The position numbers and the translations under genes were made by a program. The notes below the pieces were generated by a model. It saw only the letters and a list, made by a program, of their open reading frames with translations, had not been told where the DNA came from and did not search any database. A DNA stretch of 64,000 nucleotides from JADJGC01 sp964617645 (GTDB lineage Bacteria > Zixibacteria > MSB-5A5 > CAIYYT01), in NCBI GenBank assembly GCA_964617645.1, contig CAZTYE010000001.1, forward strand, positions 372,001 through 436,000. Direction: 5' to 3'. Shown piece after piece: positions 1 to 9,375 of this stretch (positions are counted from its first letter, which is position 1; each line of letters starts with the position of its first letter).

Positions 1-2018
1 GACTGGCCGAACTTGAGTATCACGCCGGCAATCTGGCGCTGGCCAAAGATCATGCCGAACGCGCGCTGGCAGTCGCCGAACATGTAGGTGAGATCATCGA
101 AGTCGCCGGCGCCAAGAAGATTCTGGGCGCGCTGGCGGCGGCGACCGGTCAATTCGATGAAGCCGTAGCGCTGGCGGATGCCGCGATCGGCATCTGTGAG
201 TTGGCCGGAGAGACGCGCGAATTGGCGTATGCGCACTATGTAGCCGGCAAGTCGCTAATCAAATCGAGGATACACCACCAGATTGGGATTAATCACCTCA
301 ATGCCGCGATGAAATTGGCGGATACCATGGCGCTGAGCTGGCTGCGAATTCACGCGCACTACGAACTGGCGGCATTGCGCTTCGAAGCCCGCGATTTTGA
401 CCGGGCACTCGAGCAGCTCGAGCGCTGCGAAGAACTGGCGCTTGAGCACCGCGATGACCGGGCGTTGGAAGAATGCCGCATTTTGCGGTTGGCCATTGAA
501 GACGACATGGTGGATGCCGGTCTCTCTAATGACAACGAATTTAGTTTCTTCAGTTCGTTATTGTCGGCTTCCGAGTACGGCCATCTCAAGAGCGGCACGC
601 TCGAGGACAGCCTGAGAGTCCTGCGCGACAAGATCGGCGGTTCGCGGGCGTTTATCCTGTCGTATGATCCGGCGCAGAATCAGTTTGAGACGCTCGCGGC
701 GGTTGATTTCGATCCCGCAAATCTGGCAAAGGTCTCCAAGTCACTGGCCAATGGTCGAGGCGGATCGCTGCCGCTGGACCGGCCGCTTCTGGTGACGCAC
801 GTTGCCGACGACCGCAAGCGGACATTCGATTATCTCGCCGGCGCCGCGTCGATGACCGCATTCATTTCGATTCCGATTCAACTCTCGTCGGAGATTTCCG
901 GCTTGGTATTTGTCGATCGCAGCGAATCCCACCCGGGGCTGTTTACGCGTGGGAATCTCAATTTCGCGATCGCATTCTCCGACATTCTGGCGTTCAAGTC
1001 GTCCGAAGAACAGAAGCGGCGGTTGGCGCAGGATAACAAGCGGCTCAAAGATCAACTGCAAAAGCAAGTCGCGTTCCCCAACGTGATCACGACCAATCAT
1101 GAGATGCTCGATATTCTCGAGCGCGTGATTCAGGTCAAGGACTCGCCGATCTCGATTCTGATCGAAGGCGAAACCGGCACGGGCAAAGATTTGTTGGCGA
1201 AGGCGATTCATTACAATTCGAATCGCCGCGACAAGCGGTTTGTGTCGGTCAATTGCGCGGCATTGCCGGAGACGCTGTTGGAATCGGAGCTGTTCGGCTA
1301 TCGCCGCGGCGCGTTCACCGGCGCCGAGGGCGAAAAGGTCGGGCTGTTTGAGGAAGCCAACGGCGGTACGTTCTTCCTTGACGAAATCGGCGACATGCCG
1401 CTGTCGATTCAGGTCAAGCTACTGCGCGTCATCGAAGAGAAAGAAGTTGTGCGCCTCGGCGAGACCGTGCCGCGCAAGGTCGATGTCCGCGTGATTTCCG
1501 CGACCAACAAAGACCTCAAGACGATGATGGAGCAGGGGAAGTTTCGGCAAGATTTGTACTATCGCCTGTCGACGTTTGCGTTCCGGCTGCCGGCGCTGCG
1601 CGAACGGCGCGAGGATGTCCCGCTGCTGATCCGGCATTTCCTGAACAAGTTTGATCCCGAAGTGCGGATTGAGCCGGAAGCGTTTAACTGTCTGGCCGAT
1701 TATGACTGGCCGGGCAATATCCGCGAACTGGAAAACGAACTGAAGAAACTCGTGTTGCTGGCGGGTGACAAAAAAGTGATCTCCAGTTTCATGATCTCGC
1801 GGCGCATTACCGAACAATCGGCGCCGGCGACAGCCGAGTCACACAACGGCAACGGCCACTTTTCGCTCTACGAGCATCTCAGCCGCTTGGAGCGCGAGTA
1901 TATCCTCAAGGCGCTGCGCGAGTCGGAGTGGATCAAAAAACACGCCGCCGAGCGGCTGTCGATCCCTGAGTCGACATTGCGCCTCAAGATGAAGCAATAC
2001 CGCATCACGCAAGAATAA
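1..2018 (+). CDS. TPR-GAF sigma-54-dependent transcriptional activator (5' truncated by window edge)
   Basis: The reading frame is open from base 3, upstream of the first ATG at 201, so the true start lies outside the window. The N-terminal part is helical and TPR-like (alternating LA..HAERAL and ALADAAI patterns). A GAF-like segment follows at about residues 130-270 counted from the ATG at 201. Next comes an AAA+ sigma-54 interaction domain with Walker A GETGTGKD (about 1166-1189), the sigma-54 contact loop GAFTGA at 1308-1325, and Walker B FLDEIGD. The C-terminus is a Fis-type helix-turn-helix (AAERLSIPESTLRLKMKQ). Proteins of this family remodel sigma-54 RNA polymerase at enhancer-dependent promoters. 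The GAF and TPR parts probably sense a small ligand or protein partner; the signal is unknown. Family relatives often carry a protein kinase domain further upstream, which cannot be checked here. Confidence 0.93.
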   Translation, partial: LAELEYHAGNLALAKDHAERALAVAEHVGEIIEVAGAKKILGALAAATGQFDEAVALADAAIGICELAGETRELAYAHYVAGKSLIKSRIHHQIGINHLNAAMKLADTMALSWLRIHAHYELAALRFEARDFDRALEQLERCEELALEHRDDRALEECRILRLAIEDDMVDAGLSNDNEFSFFSSLLSASEYGHLKSGTLEDSLRVLRDKIGGSRAFILSYDPAQNQFETLAAVDFDPANLAKVSKSLANGRGGSLPLDRPLLVTHVADDRKRTFDYLAGAASMTAFISIPIQLSSEISGLVFVDRSESHPGLFTRGNLNFAIAFSDILAFKSSEEQKRRLAQDNKRLKDQLQKQVAFPNVITTNHEMLDILERVIQVKDSPISILIEGETGTGKDLLAKAIHYNSNRRDKRFVSVNCAALPETLLESELFGYRRGAFTGAEGEKVGLFEEANGGTFFLDEIGDMPLSIQVKLLRVIEEKEVVRLGETVPRKVDVRVISATNKDLKTMMEQGKFRQDLYYRLSTFAFRLPALRERREDVPLLIRHFLNKFDPEVRIEPEAFNCLADYDWPGNIRELENELKKLVLLAGDKKVISSFMISRRITEQSAPATAESHNGNGHFSLYEHLSRLEREYILKALRESEWIKKHAAERLSIPESTLRLKMKQYRITQE

Positions 2019-2175
2019 CCCTCGACTTCTCTTTGTCATCACCCCGGCGGCTGCGCGGAGGGGTCGTGGACTTTCTATTCGCAAGACGGCTCGACCTACA
2101 ACCGCCCATCGTTTCGGTGGGGCACCCGGCGAGATCATACTTGTATCGGTGAGCGGCGGCGAGTAAGTTCATGGC

Positions 2176-2943
2176 ATGAGTTTGTCGTTGCCTTCCGACA
2201 AGTGCGGCACATGGAGCTATCTCGGATTCGGCACATTTGCAGGCGAGTACAACATGTCGCTGGATCGGCAACTTCTCGCCGAGTTGCAGTCGGGCCAAAG
2301 ATCGCAGCCGGTCGTGCGATTCTATTGCTGGGATCGGCCGACGGTGAGCCTGGGAGTCAATCAGATCGCCGAGGAAGTTGTCCGCCTCGATCAGCTCAGT
2401 CGACTCGGATACGGCTTGGTGCAACGTCCAACCGGCGGACGCGCGTTGTTACACAAGGGGGATATCTGCTATTCGATCATTGCGTCGAAGAATCACCATC
2501 CGCTGTTTCATTCGCTGAGTTCCTCTTACCGCGCGATCGGACAGGCGATCGGACAAACATTGACCAATCTCGGTATTAAATTGGCCGAAATCCCGGCAAC
2601 GGGGGCGGGCCGGAAATCGCCGCTCGGACCTTGTTTTGCGATGCTCAATCCATTCGAAGTCACGGTTCGAGGCAAGAAAATCTGTGGCAACGCTCAATAC
2701 CGGTCAGGGGATTTCTTTCTACAGCAAGGTTCACTGCGGGTGCTTGACAACTGGACGGGCAGCGACCTGCGCGATCTGTGGCCGGACGGGCAAGCGCTTG
2801 ATAAACATGGAATTACATCAGTTTACGCCGAGTTGCACCGGGGGCCGATCATGACGGAAATTGTGCGATGCTGGTGTGAAGCGATCGAGGATTTGTTCGG
2901 GGTAGAACTTGCAATTGCACCGATTTCCGCTGTCGAGCATTGA
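2176..2943 (+). CDS. Lipoate/octanoate-protein transferase, LipM-like
   Basis: A 255-residue protein of the biotin/lipoate protein ligase fold. It carries the substrate-pocket motif RPTGGRALLH and the family motif KKICGNAQYR. A Cys at residue 153 lies in GPCFA, matching the position of the acyl-accepting Cys of LipM octanoyltransferases, which distinguishes them from LplA. The predicted role is to move octanoate from acyl carrier protein to a lipoyl domain of GcvH or a dehydrogenase E2 subunit. An ATG at 2171 is out of frame, so 2176 is taken as start. No LipA (lipoate synthase) is adjacent. The family is sure; LipM rather than LplA is inferred from the Cys. Confidence 0.85.
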   Translation: MSLSLPSDKCGTWSYLGFGTFAGEYNMSLDRQLLAELQSGQRSQPVVRFYCWDRPTVSLGVNQIAEEVVRLDQLSRLGYGLVQRPTGGRALLHKGDICYSIIASKNHHPLFHSLSSSYRAIGQAIGQTLTNLGIKLAEIPATGAGRKSPLGPCFAMLNPFEVTVRGKKICGNAQYRSGDFFLQQGSLRVLDNWTGSDLRDLWPDGQALDKHGITSVYAELHRGPIMTEIVRCWCEAIEDLFGVELAIAPISAVEH

Positions 2944-3318
2944 GCTTGCGGACTACGATAAGTGACTTGACACTCGCGAAAATCTTCACTTAGCGATTAA
3001 ACAAATCCACCGCTTAACAGTCTATACCGTTGACGAATACCGGCTTTCACGACCAAATTTCCGCTTGACTTGGATAGGTCGGAATTGCTTTATTCGCAGA
3101 TTGTTTTGTCTCAGTGGAAGGCCTTGTATGCCAACAGGCTTGCAAGGTTGATGGGAAGAGAGAGCGTGGACATTCACCGAACAGCTAAGGCGTCATCCAA
3201 CACCAATTGTTTACGTCGTCTTGGGGCGAAAGTTCCCGTCTTTTCGGCTTCCCCAGAGTTTCGGATATAAGAGTTTTTCTTTGGTCTGTTTCTCGCCAAG
3301 CGAGAAGGAGGAAGAGCC
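2944..3318. other. 375-bp intergenic region upstream of the cell-surface operon
   Basis: No convincing gene. A 7-bp inverted repeat TAAGTGA (2959-2965) / TCACTTA (2986-2992) flanks a TTGACA at 2967-2972, which could be an operator over a -35 element, although no good -10 follows it. Close to the next gene, TATAAG (3266-3271) lies 17 bp downstream of a weak TTCGGC and is the best promoter candidate for the TonB receptor gene. A 66-codon ORF at 3070-3270 has no coding character. Confidence 0.4.
3290..3311 (+). promoter_or_regulatory. Leader hairpin abutting the Shine-Dalgarno site of the TonB receptor gene
   Basis: TTCTCGC (3290-3296) and GCGAGAA (3300-3306) form a perfect 7-bp stem with a CAA loop. 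The ribosome-binding site GGAGG (3307-3311) follows directly, seven bases before the ATG at 3319. Such a placement can stabilise the mRNA end or tune initiation; the role is inference. Confidence 0.5.
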
Positions 3319-6300
3319 ATGCGGTTTGCGAAAGTTCTCAGAAACATCCTGCTTCTGATGGTACTGGCGCTGTTTGCCTCGTCGGCGGTGTTTGCCGGCA
3401 CGACGGGTAAGCTTCGCGGCAAAATCATCAATAAGAAGTCAAAGGACGCAGTCCCGTTCGCCGTTGTCGAAATCGAAGGCACGACGATGGGTGCCCAAGC
3501 AGATGTAAATGGTGAGTATATCATCATCAACGTACCGCCGGGTATCTACACGGTATCGGCCAGTATCACCGGCTATACCACGGTCAAGACGCAAAACGTT
3601 GATATCCGCGTGGATGCGACAAAGGAGATCAATTTCGTCCTCGAAGAGAGCGTAATCGAGATGGAGGCGGAAATCGTCGTCGCCCAGCGCGATCTGCTCC
3701 AGAAGACGGAAACCGCCAATTTGCGTCAGATCACCGCAGAGGAGATCAAAAACAAGCCGGTTTCGACCGTGCAAGATCTGCTGACCACGCAAGTCGGCGT
3801 GGTTGAGCGCTTCGGCGAGATTCATATTCGCGGCGGTCGCTCCAACGAAGTCACCTACGTCGTGGACGGCGTGGCGATCAAAGACCCGCTCGGCGGTCGT
3901 GGCGCCGTCGACCAAGCGATGAACATCGACGCCCGCGCCGTTGAAGACATTCAGATCATCAAGGGTGGTTACGACGCCGAGTACGGCAACGCCACGTCGG
4001 GTATCGTCAACATTACGACCAAGAGCGGTTCGCCGGATACCAAGCTGCATATCGAGTACCAGACCGACGATCTCGGCACCGGTATCATGAACAAGAATTC
4101 CTACAACTTTGATCGTGCCATCTTCAACTTGTCGGGTCCGGACAAAGCCCTCGCGGGCGGTTTGCTCCCGCGTCTGGGCATAAATTGGTTCAACGAGAAG
4201 TTGTTCTACTCGATCCAGGCCGCGGCGGACAAGACCAATAACTACGTTAATTACTCGCAGTTCTTTACGCCGACTACCGAGCGCGATTTCAAGAGCCGCT
4301 CGATTCTCGGCCTGTTTGACCTGACCGATCGCATGAACAATTCCTATGAGGCTCAAGTAAATCTTCGCTATCAAGCGACCGCCAACGTCAAGCTAAACTT
4401 ACGTTATCGCGGTTCGTGGGACGACCAAACCTCGTTCCAGTACAACTACGTTTACACACCGGCAACAGCGCCAGTCGTGCATGAAAGATCGGCGGTGTAT
4501 TCGGCGCAGTTGACGCATTTCCTCGATAAGTCGACCTATTACGAGGTCACCGTTTCGCGTTTCAATCGCGACTATCTGGAGAAGCCGGGTGATCCTAACC
4601 GTCCGGGTGAAGGTCTTGAGCCGGGTGATTTCCTGCTGTTCGACAAGTACGAGTACTTCCTCGATCGCAACGGCAACGGCACTTTCGACCAGCCGGAACC
4701 GTTCATTAACGCCAATGGTGACACCACATACTATGGTTCGTACTACACATTCGGGGACGCCTTTGACGTCCAGATTCCGGACGGCCAGGGCGGGTTCCTG
4801 ATCGGCAACTGGCCGGCAGTGAACGGCGGATTCACGAGCAACGGAAGCAACGACTTTTCGAGTCAAGTGGCCGGTTTGTCGGAATTCCGCGGTGTCAACA
4901 ACGCCTACCGCGGTGGCCGAAATTCTTCGGGAACGATTGACACCATCGTCACCGATTGGAATGGCAACGGGATGATCGACTTTTTCGAGTCGGAGCAGTT
5001 CGTTGATCTGAATGGCGACGGGCGGTGGAATATTGGTGATTTCCTTCTTCAGGACACCAACGGCAACGGTAAGTTTGATCCGGAGCGCGCCCCGGTCACC
5101 AATATTGACAATCCCGAACCGTACACCGACGGCGACCGCAGTCTGGGCGAACCGTTCACGGACGTGAACCTGAACGGCGTCTATGATGCCGGGATTGACA
5201 TTTTTATTTTGGCCGTCGAGCCCGGTGTCAACCAGGACCTCAACCGGAACTCGAAATACGACGGACCGAATGAGCCTTGGATACCCGGAACGCCGTTTAT
5301 TGACTACAACAACAACGGAATTTTCGATTCTCCGAACGGTGTGTACGATTCCGGCGAGCCGTTTATCGACTTGAACAAAAACGGTCAATGGGATCCGCGC
5401 GACAGTTTCTACGACCGCGGCCATCAGCAGTGGGCGTTCTATCAGGATCGGTCGGCGACGCGCTGGACGGCCGATTTCAAGATCACCAAGAACTTCTCGA
5501 AGGAACACGACGTCAAGACCGGTATGGCCCTTGATTTCCACACGATTCAGATGGGCGATCTGCGCTATCCGAATTTCTCGTACGACGGTATTCCGGACGG
5601 CGGTCCGTGGCCGGAGCGCGGCATTTTCCGCGATTTCTACACCCGGCATCCCATCACCGGCGCGATCTTCGTGCAGGATCGTATGGAGTATGGCGCGATG
5701 ATCGCAAACATCGGTCTGCGCTACGACTTCTTCATCCAATCCTCGGAGCTTAAGCAGTCGAGCAGCACGGATCAATCGCTGGAGAAGTCGATTCTCGGTT
5801 CCCAGAACCGCTTCAGCCCGCGCATCGGTTTTAGCTATCCGATATCGGACAAGGCGCTGGTCAAGTTCTATTACGGGCACTTCAACCAGTTGCCGGATCT
5901 CAATCTGATGTACCAGCGCGCCACGCAGGCATCGAATGCGTTCGGCATTATCGGCAACGAAAACCTCGATTTCTCGAAGACGATTCAGTACGAATTCGGC
6001 GTCGAGTACCTGTTGACCGAGGACTACAAGCTGGGTATTTCCGGTTTCTACAAGGATATCTTCGGCATCATCAATTCCGTGCGTGAAGGCTCCGGCCCGA
6101 ATCAGCGCAACGTCTATCAAAACTCGGATTATGCCCGTACGCGCGGTTTCGAGCTTGAGCTGGAAAAGAACTACGGCAATTTCGTTCAGGGCGACGTGAC
6201 TTACGAATATTCGTTTGCCTACGGCAAATCGTCGGACGAAAACTCGAATTACTTCGACGACTTCTACAGCCGGGCGATTCCGATTCAGGAATTCCCGTTG

Positions 6301-6774
6301 AACTGGGACGTGCGTCATCAAATTACGATGAACGTCGATTTCCAGATCGGTCGCGATCAACATCCGCGGTTGTTCGGTTTGAAGCTGCCGGATGATTGGG
6401 GCGCCAGTGTAATTTGGCAGTTCGGCTCGGGCTATCCGTTCACGCCGGACAAGAGCTATCCGGGGCTGCGTTTGCTGCCGGGTGAAGACCCGCAGACCAA
6501 CTCGCTGCGTTATCCGTCGACTTCTCGCGTCGATGTGCGCACGTGGAAACGTTTCCCGCTGCTGGGTCTTGATTACATGATCACGGTGGAAATCAAGAAC
6601 CTGTTCGACAATCGCAACATTGACTTCATCTATGGTCTGACCGGCCGCTACAATAGCAATTCGAAGCCGACCGGTTCGACACCGTGGGTTTGGGAGGGTG
6701 CGCCGATTAACCAGAATCCTTTGAATTTGGCGCAGGGTCGCAATATCCGGGTCGGCATCGGAGTTGACTTCTAA
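3319..6774 (+). CDS. TonB-dependent outer-membrane receptor with carboxypeptidase-regulatory-like domain and calcium-loop-like repeats
   Basis: A 1151-residue protein with a signal peptide (hydrophobic core at residues 13-27, cleavage near FAG). A carboxypeptidase-regulatory-like beta domain spans about 28-110 (GKLRGKIINKKSKDAVPFA, then the GEYIIINVPPG pattern). A plug domain follows at about 140-235 (VQDLLTTQVGVV, HIRGGRSNEVTYVVDG, GNATSGIVNITTK). The rest is a C-terminal beta-barrel ending in an aromatic strand (VGIGVDF). An unusual insertion carries eight D-x-[ND]-x-[ND]-G-x-x-D-like loops between residues 449 and 692 (DRNGNGTFD, DWNGNGMID, DTNGNGKFD, DLNKNGQWD and others), similar to EF-hand/dockerin calcium loops. 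GGAGG lies seven bases before the ATG. It heads an operon with the exported proteins and PorV-like barrels that follow. Substrate unknown; SusC-like import or a secretion-linked surface role are both possible. Confidence 0.9.
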   Translation: MRFAKVLRNILLLMVLALFASSAVFAGTTGKLRGKIINKKSKDAVPFAVVEIEGTTMGAQADVNGEYIIINVPPGIYTVSASITGYTTVKTQNVDIRVDATKEINFVLEESVIEMEAEIVVAQRDLLQKTETANLRQITAEEIKNKPVSTVQDLLTTQVGVVERFGEIHIRGGRSNEVTYVVDGVAIKDPLGGRGAVDQAMNIDARAVEDIQIIKGGYDAEYGNATSGIVNITTKSGSPDTKLHIEYQTDDLGTGIMNKNSYNFDRAIFNLSGPDKALAGGLLPRLGINWFNEKLFYSIQAAADKTNNYVNYSQFFTPTTERDFKSRSILGLFDLTDRMNNSYEAQVNLRYQATANVKLNLRYRGSWDDQTSFQYNYVYTPATAPVVHERSAVYSAQLTHFLDKSTYYEVTVSRFNRDYLEKPGDPNRPGEGLEPGDFLLFDKYEYFLDRNGNGTFDQPEPFINANGDTTYYGSYYTFGDAFDVQIPDGQGGFLIGNWPAVNGGFTSNGSNDFSSQVAGLSEFRGVNNAYRGGRNSSGTIDTIVTDWNGNGMIDFFESEQFVDLNGDGRWNIGDFLLQDTNGNGKFDPERAPVTNIDNPEPYTDGDRSLGEPFTDVNLNGVYDAGIDIFILAVEPGVNQDLNRNSKYDGPNEPWIPGTPFIDYNNNGIFDSPNGVYDSGEPFIDLNKNGQWDPRDSFYDRGHQQWAFYQDRSATRWTADFKITKNFSKEHDVKTGMALDFHTIQMGDLRYPNFSYDGIPDGGPWPERGIFRDFYTRHPITGAIFVQDRMEYGAMIANIGLRYDFFIQSSELKQSSSTDQSLEKSILGSQNRFSPRIGFSYPISDKALVKFYYGHFNQLPDLNLMYQRATQASNAFGIIGNENLDFSKTIQYEFGVEYLLTEDYKLGISGFYKDIFGIINSVREGSGPNQRNVYQNSDYARTRGFELELEKNYGNFVQGDVTYEYSFAYGKSSDENSNYFDDFYSRAIPIQEFPLNWDVRHQITMNVDFQIGRDQHPRLFGLKLPDDWGASVIWQFGSGYPFTPDKSYPGLRLLPGEDPQTNSLRYPSTSRVDVRTWKRFPLLGLDYMITVEIKNLFDNRNIDFIYGLTGRYNSNSKPTGSTPWVWEGAPINQNPLNLAQGRNIRVGIGVDF

Positions 6775-6804
6775 GATCGGTCGATCGACCCAGAGAGAAG
6801 GAAT

Positions 6805-9375
6805 ATGTTTACTCGTTCTTGTGCTGTTTCGGCGTGGCGACCGGCCGTTGTTGGTTTGGTGTGCCTGGGGCTTGGCGCCCACAGCGCTTTGGCGGCAACG
6901 AAGCGCGCGTCAGACGACGATCTGCGACGCCTGGCGCTGCGCAAGGTCACAGCGACGCCGAATACACAGAACTGCTCGCACCGTGTCGGCAACGTGTTTT
7001 TCACGATTACCAACTGGGGTTTCTTTGGCAGTCAATTCGGGGATTCCTATGACTGGCTGACTGAAGATTACTGTCTGGGTCCGGGCGTTCGCGCCGGTGA
7101 ATTGGCGCCATCGTTTGAGTTCCCGGCCGGCACGGGAGTCAATTACCTCTATCAGGGCGCGCTGTGGATTGGCGCAATCGTCGACGACGATACACTGGTA
7201 TCGGTAGGCGCCGACGGCTGGCAGCGGACGAACGAGATGTACCCGCGCCCGGCGCCGAACGATGCGATTGTCCAGCTTTCCAGCCGCAAGACTTCCGAGT
7301 TTTACAGCCCGGAGGCGGTCAGTGAGCAGGACTACATCGCGGAGTATACCGATACGCTGGTCGACGACGCGCTGACCGGCCGCGACGCGATTTTGAATCG
7401 ATCGCATAAACCGATCGGTATCAAGATCATTCAGCGCAGCTACTCGTGGTCGTTTAGCTATGCCGAGGACTTTATTCTTCTCGACTACAAAATCGTCAAC
7501 CTTAAGGATCGCGATATCCGCAAGATGTACATGGCGCTGTATGTGGATGCCGACATCTGGCATCAGTCGGTGCCAACCAGCGTCAGTCGCGGCTTCGATG
7601 ATGACATTACCGGGTACCTCGAGACGGTGCCCTCACCGGCTTGTGCCGAAGTTATCGAGCCGATCAATGTTGCCTGGACTGCGGATTTCGACGGCGACCC
7701 CGATAAGGGCGTATTCAACCAGTTCAGTCCGACGGCCGTCTCCGGCACTCGTGTAGTGCGCTCGCCGTCTGAAGAATTGCAGTTCTCCTTCAATTGGTGG
7801 GTCTCCAACGGCGACAACACCGCGCTCGACTGGGGTCCGCGACGAGTTGACAATAATCGTGACTTCGGGGGCTTCCTCGGCACGCCGGAGGGTGACCGCA
7901 ACAAGTATTACATCATGTCGCAGCCGGAGTTCGACTACGATCAGATTTATTCGGCGGTTGACCAGTCGACCGCCGGTTGGTTGCCGCCAAACCGCGATCT
8001 CGGCGAAGACCTCGCGAATGGTTTCGACACGCGCTACTTGTTCTCCTTTGGGCCGTTTGATCTGGGACCGAACGATACGCTGCCGATCACGATCGCTTAC
8101 ATCGCCGGCGACAAGTTCCACCGTAGTCCGAATGACTTCCGGTTATTTGATCCGCTGGCTCCGGATGCTTTCGCGCAATTGCTGGACTTTAGCGATCTGG
8201 CGACGAACGCCTTGTGGGCGGGCTGGGTTTATGACAATCCCGGCGTTGATACGGATGGCAACGGCATAAAGTCGACGGATCCCTTCGATCCCTATATTAA
8301 TCCTTGCACCGGTCGCGAGTACTACAAGGCCGGTGACGGAGTGCCCGATTTTGCCGGGCCGCCGCCGCCCCAGCCGCCGATTCTTCGGTTCAGCGCCGAA
8401 CCGGGCCAAGTAACGATTCGCTGGAACGGCAAGGAAACCGAAACCGAGCCGGATCCGTTTTCGTTCCTGAAGGACTTTGAAGGTTATCGCGTTTACATGG
8501 GTTCGCGGCTCGTGCTCAGCGAGTTTGCTTTGTTGACATCATTCGACTTCGAGAACTACAATCGATTTCGCTTGAATCGCGACTTCGATCCACCGCGCTG
8601 GGAGCTGACTGAGATTCCGTTCACGCTCGATTCGCTCCGAAAGCTCTACGGCAACGAATTCAGGCCGCTCGATTACTCGGGCCCGAACGATTCGCTGGAA
8701 TGGTCCGAAGGCGCCGGGATCAGCTACTACTATTTCACGCGCCAGGACTACAACCGCTCGCAACTCGGAGAGCCGGGCACAATCGCGAAGGTATATCCGA
8801 ATGCGGTGCCGGGCCAGATGGTGTGGGCGGAAGACCTTCAAGATTCCGTTGATGCCTACTATGAATACAAGTATGAAATCGACGGACTGCTTCCGTCGCA
8901 GGCACAATTCTTCGCCGTGACGACTCTGGACTATGGCAATCCATCGACGAATCTGGCGGCGCTTGAAAGCTCGCCGCTGGCGAACGCGATTCAGGTGTAT
9001 CCCATCAATTCGGCCGATCAGGTCGAGAGACAAAAGTTGGAAGTCGTAGTCTTCCCGAATCCCTACCGTATCGACGGCGGCTATCTCGAAGCCGGCTATG
9101 AACGTCTCGATGGCAATGCTCCGTCCCCGGAGCGTGCACGGCGGTTGCATTTTGCGAATTTGCCGAGTGAAGCGACGATCAAGATCTTCACGCTGGACGG
9201 CGACTTGGTTCGTGAACTGGAGCATCCGTGCGGCTGCCCGCTTCAGGAGGGCGAGAGCATGATGTCGTGGGATCTGATCACGCGCAACACGCAGGCGGCG
9301 GTGTCGGGGATCTACCTGTACACGGTGGAGAGCGCGTTGGGGACACAGGTTGGCAAGTTTGTGGTGATCAAGTAG
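6805..9375 (+). CDS. Large exported protein with C-terminal FlgD-like/type A sorting domain (copy 1)
   Basis: An 856-residue protein with an AGAAGGA ribosome-binding site just before the ATG and a signal peptide of about 31 residues ending ALA. The central part is not recognised. A fibronectin-III-like segment lies near residues 530-690 (RFSAEPGQVTIRWNGKE, FEGYRVYMGS). From about residue 747 there is a FlgD-Ig-like C-terminal domain (VVVFPNPYRIDGG, IKIFTLDGDLVREL, VSGIYLYTVES, ending GKFVVIK). This resembles the type A sorting signal of type IX secretion, which directs proteins through the outer membrane. It is paralogous to the protein at 10403-12949. From base 9127 its last 82 codons belong to a near-identical repeat that continues into the next gene. 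Function of the N-terminal 700 residues unknown. Confidence 0.85.
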   Translation: MFTRSCAVSAWRPAVVGLVCLGLGAHSALAATKRASDDDLRRLALRKVTATPNTQNCSHRVGNVFFTITNWGFFGSQFGDSYDWLTEDYCLGPGVRAGELAPSFEFPAGTGVNYLYQGALWIGAIVDDDTLVSVGADGWQRTNEMYPRPAPNDAIVQLSSRKTSEFYSPEAVSEQDYIAEYTDTLVDDALTGRDAILNRSHKPIGIKIIQRSYSWSFSYAEDFILLDYKIVNLKDRDIRKMYMALYVDADIWHQSVPTSVSRGFDDDITGYLETVPSPACAEVIEPINVAWTADFDGDPDKGVFNQFSPTAVSGTRVVRSPSEELQFSFNWWVSNGDNTALDWGPRRVDNNRDFGGFLGTPEGDRNKYYIMSQPEFDYDQIYSAVDQSTAGWLPPNRDLGEDLANGFDTRYLFSFGPFDLGPNDTLPITIAYIAGDKFHRSPNDFRLFDPLAPDAFAQLLDFSDLATNALWAGWVYDNPGVDTDGNGIKSTDPFDPYINPCTGREYYKAGDGVPDFAGPPPPQPPILRFSAEPGQVTIRWNGKETETEPDPFSFLKDFEGYRVYMGSRLVLSEFALLTSFDFENYNRFRLNRDFDPPRWELTEIPFTLDSLRKLYGNEFRPLDYSGPNDSLEWSEGAGISYYYFTRQDYNRSQLGEPGTIAKVYPNAVPGQMVWAEDLQDSVDAYYEYKYEIDGLLPSQAQFFAVTTLDYGNPSTNLAALESSPLANAIQVYPINSADQVERQKLEVVVFPNPYRIDGGYLEAGYERLDGNAPSPERARRLHFANLPSEATIKIFTLDGDLVRELEHPCGCPLQEGESMMSWDLITRNTQAAVSGIYLYTVESALGTQVGKFVVIK

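Noticed and set aside
3070..3270. 66-codon ORF upstream of the TonB receptor gene
   Set aside because: No ribosome-binding site, no recognisable protein, and it covers likely promoter sequence.
2944..3318. Sigma-54 promoter for the surface operon, given the activator gene at the window start
   Set aside because: I looked for a GG-N10-GC pattern with TGGCAC/TTGC context in this and other intergenic regions and found no convincing site.
4399..6882. 827-codon open frame on the minus strand
   Set aside because: It lies fully antisense to the TonB receptor gene, whose domains, signal peptide and ribosome-binding site are convincing. The antisense product shows no domain and has the repetitive Arg/Val/Ile content typical of antisense frames in GC-rich genes.
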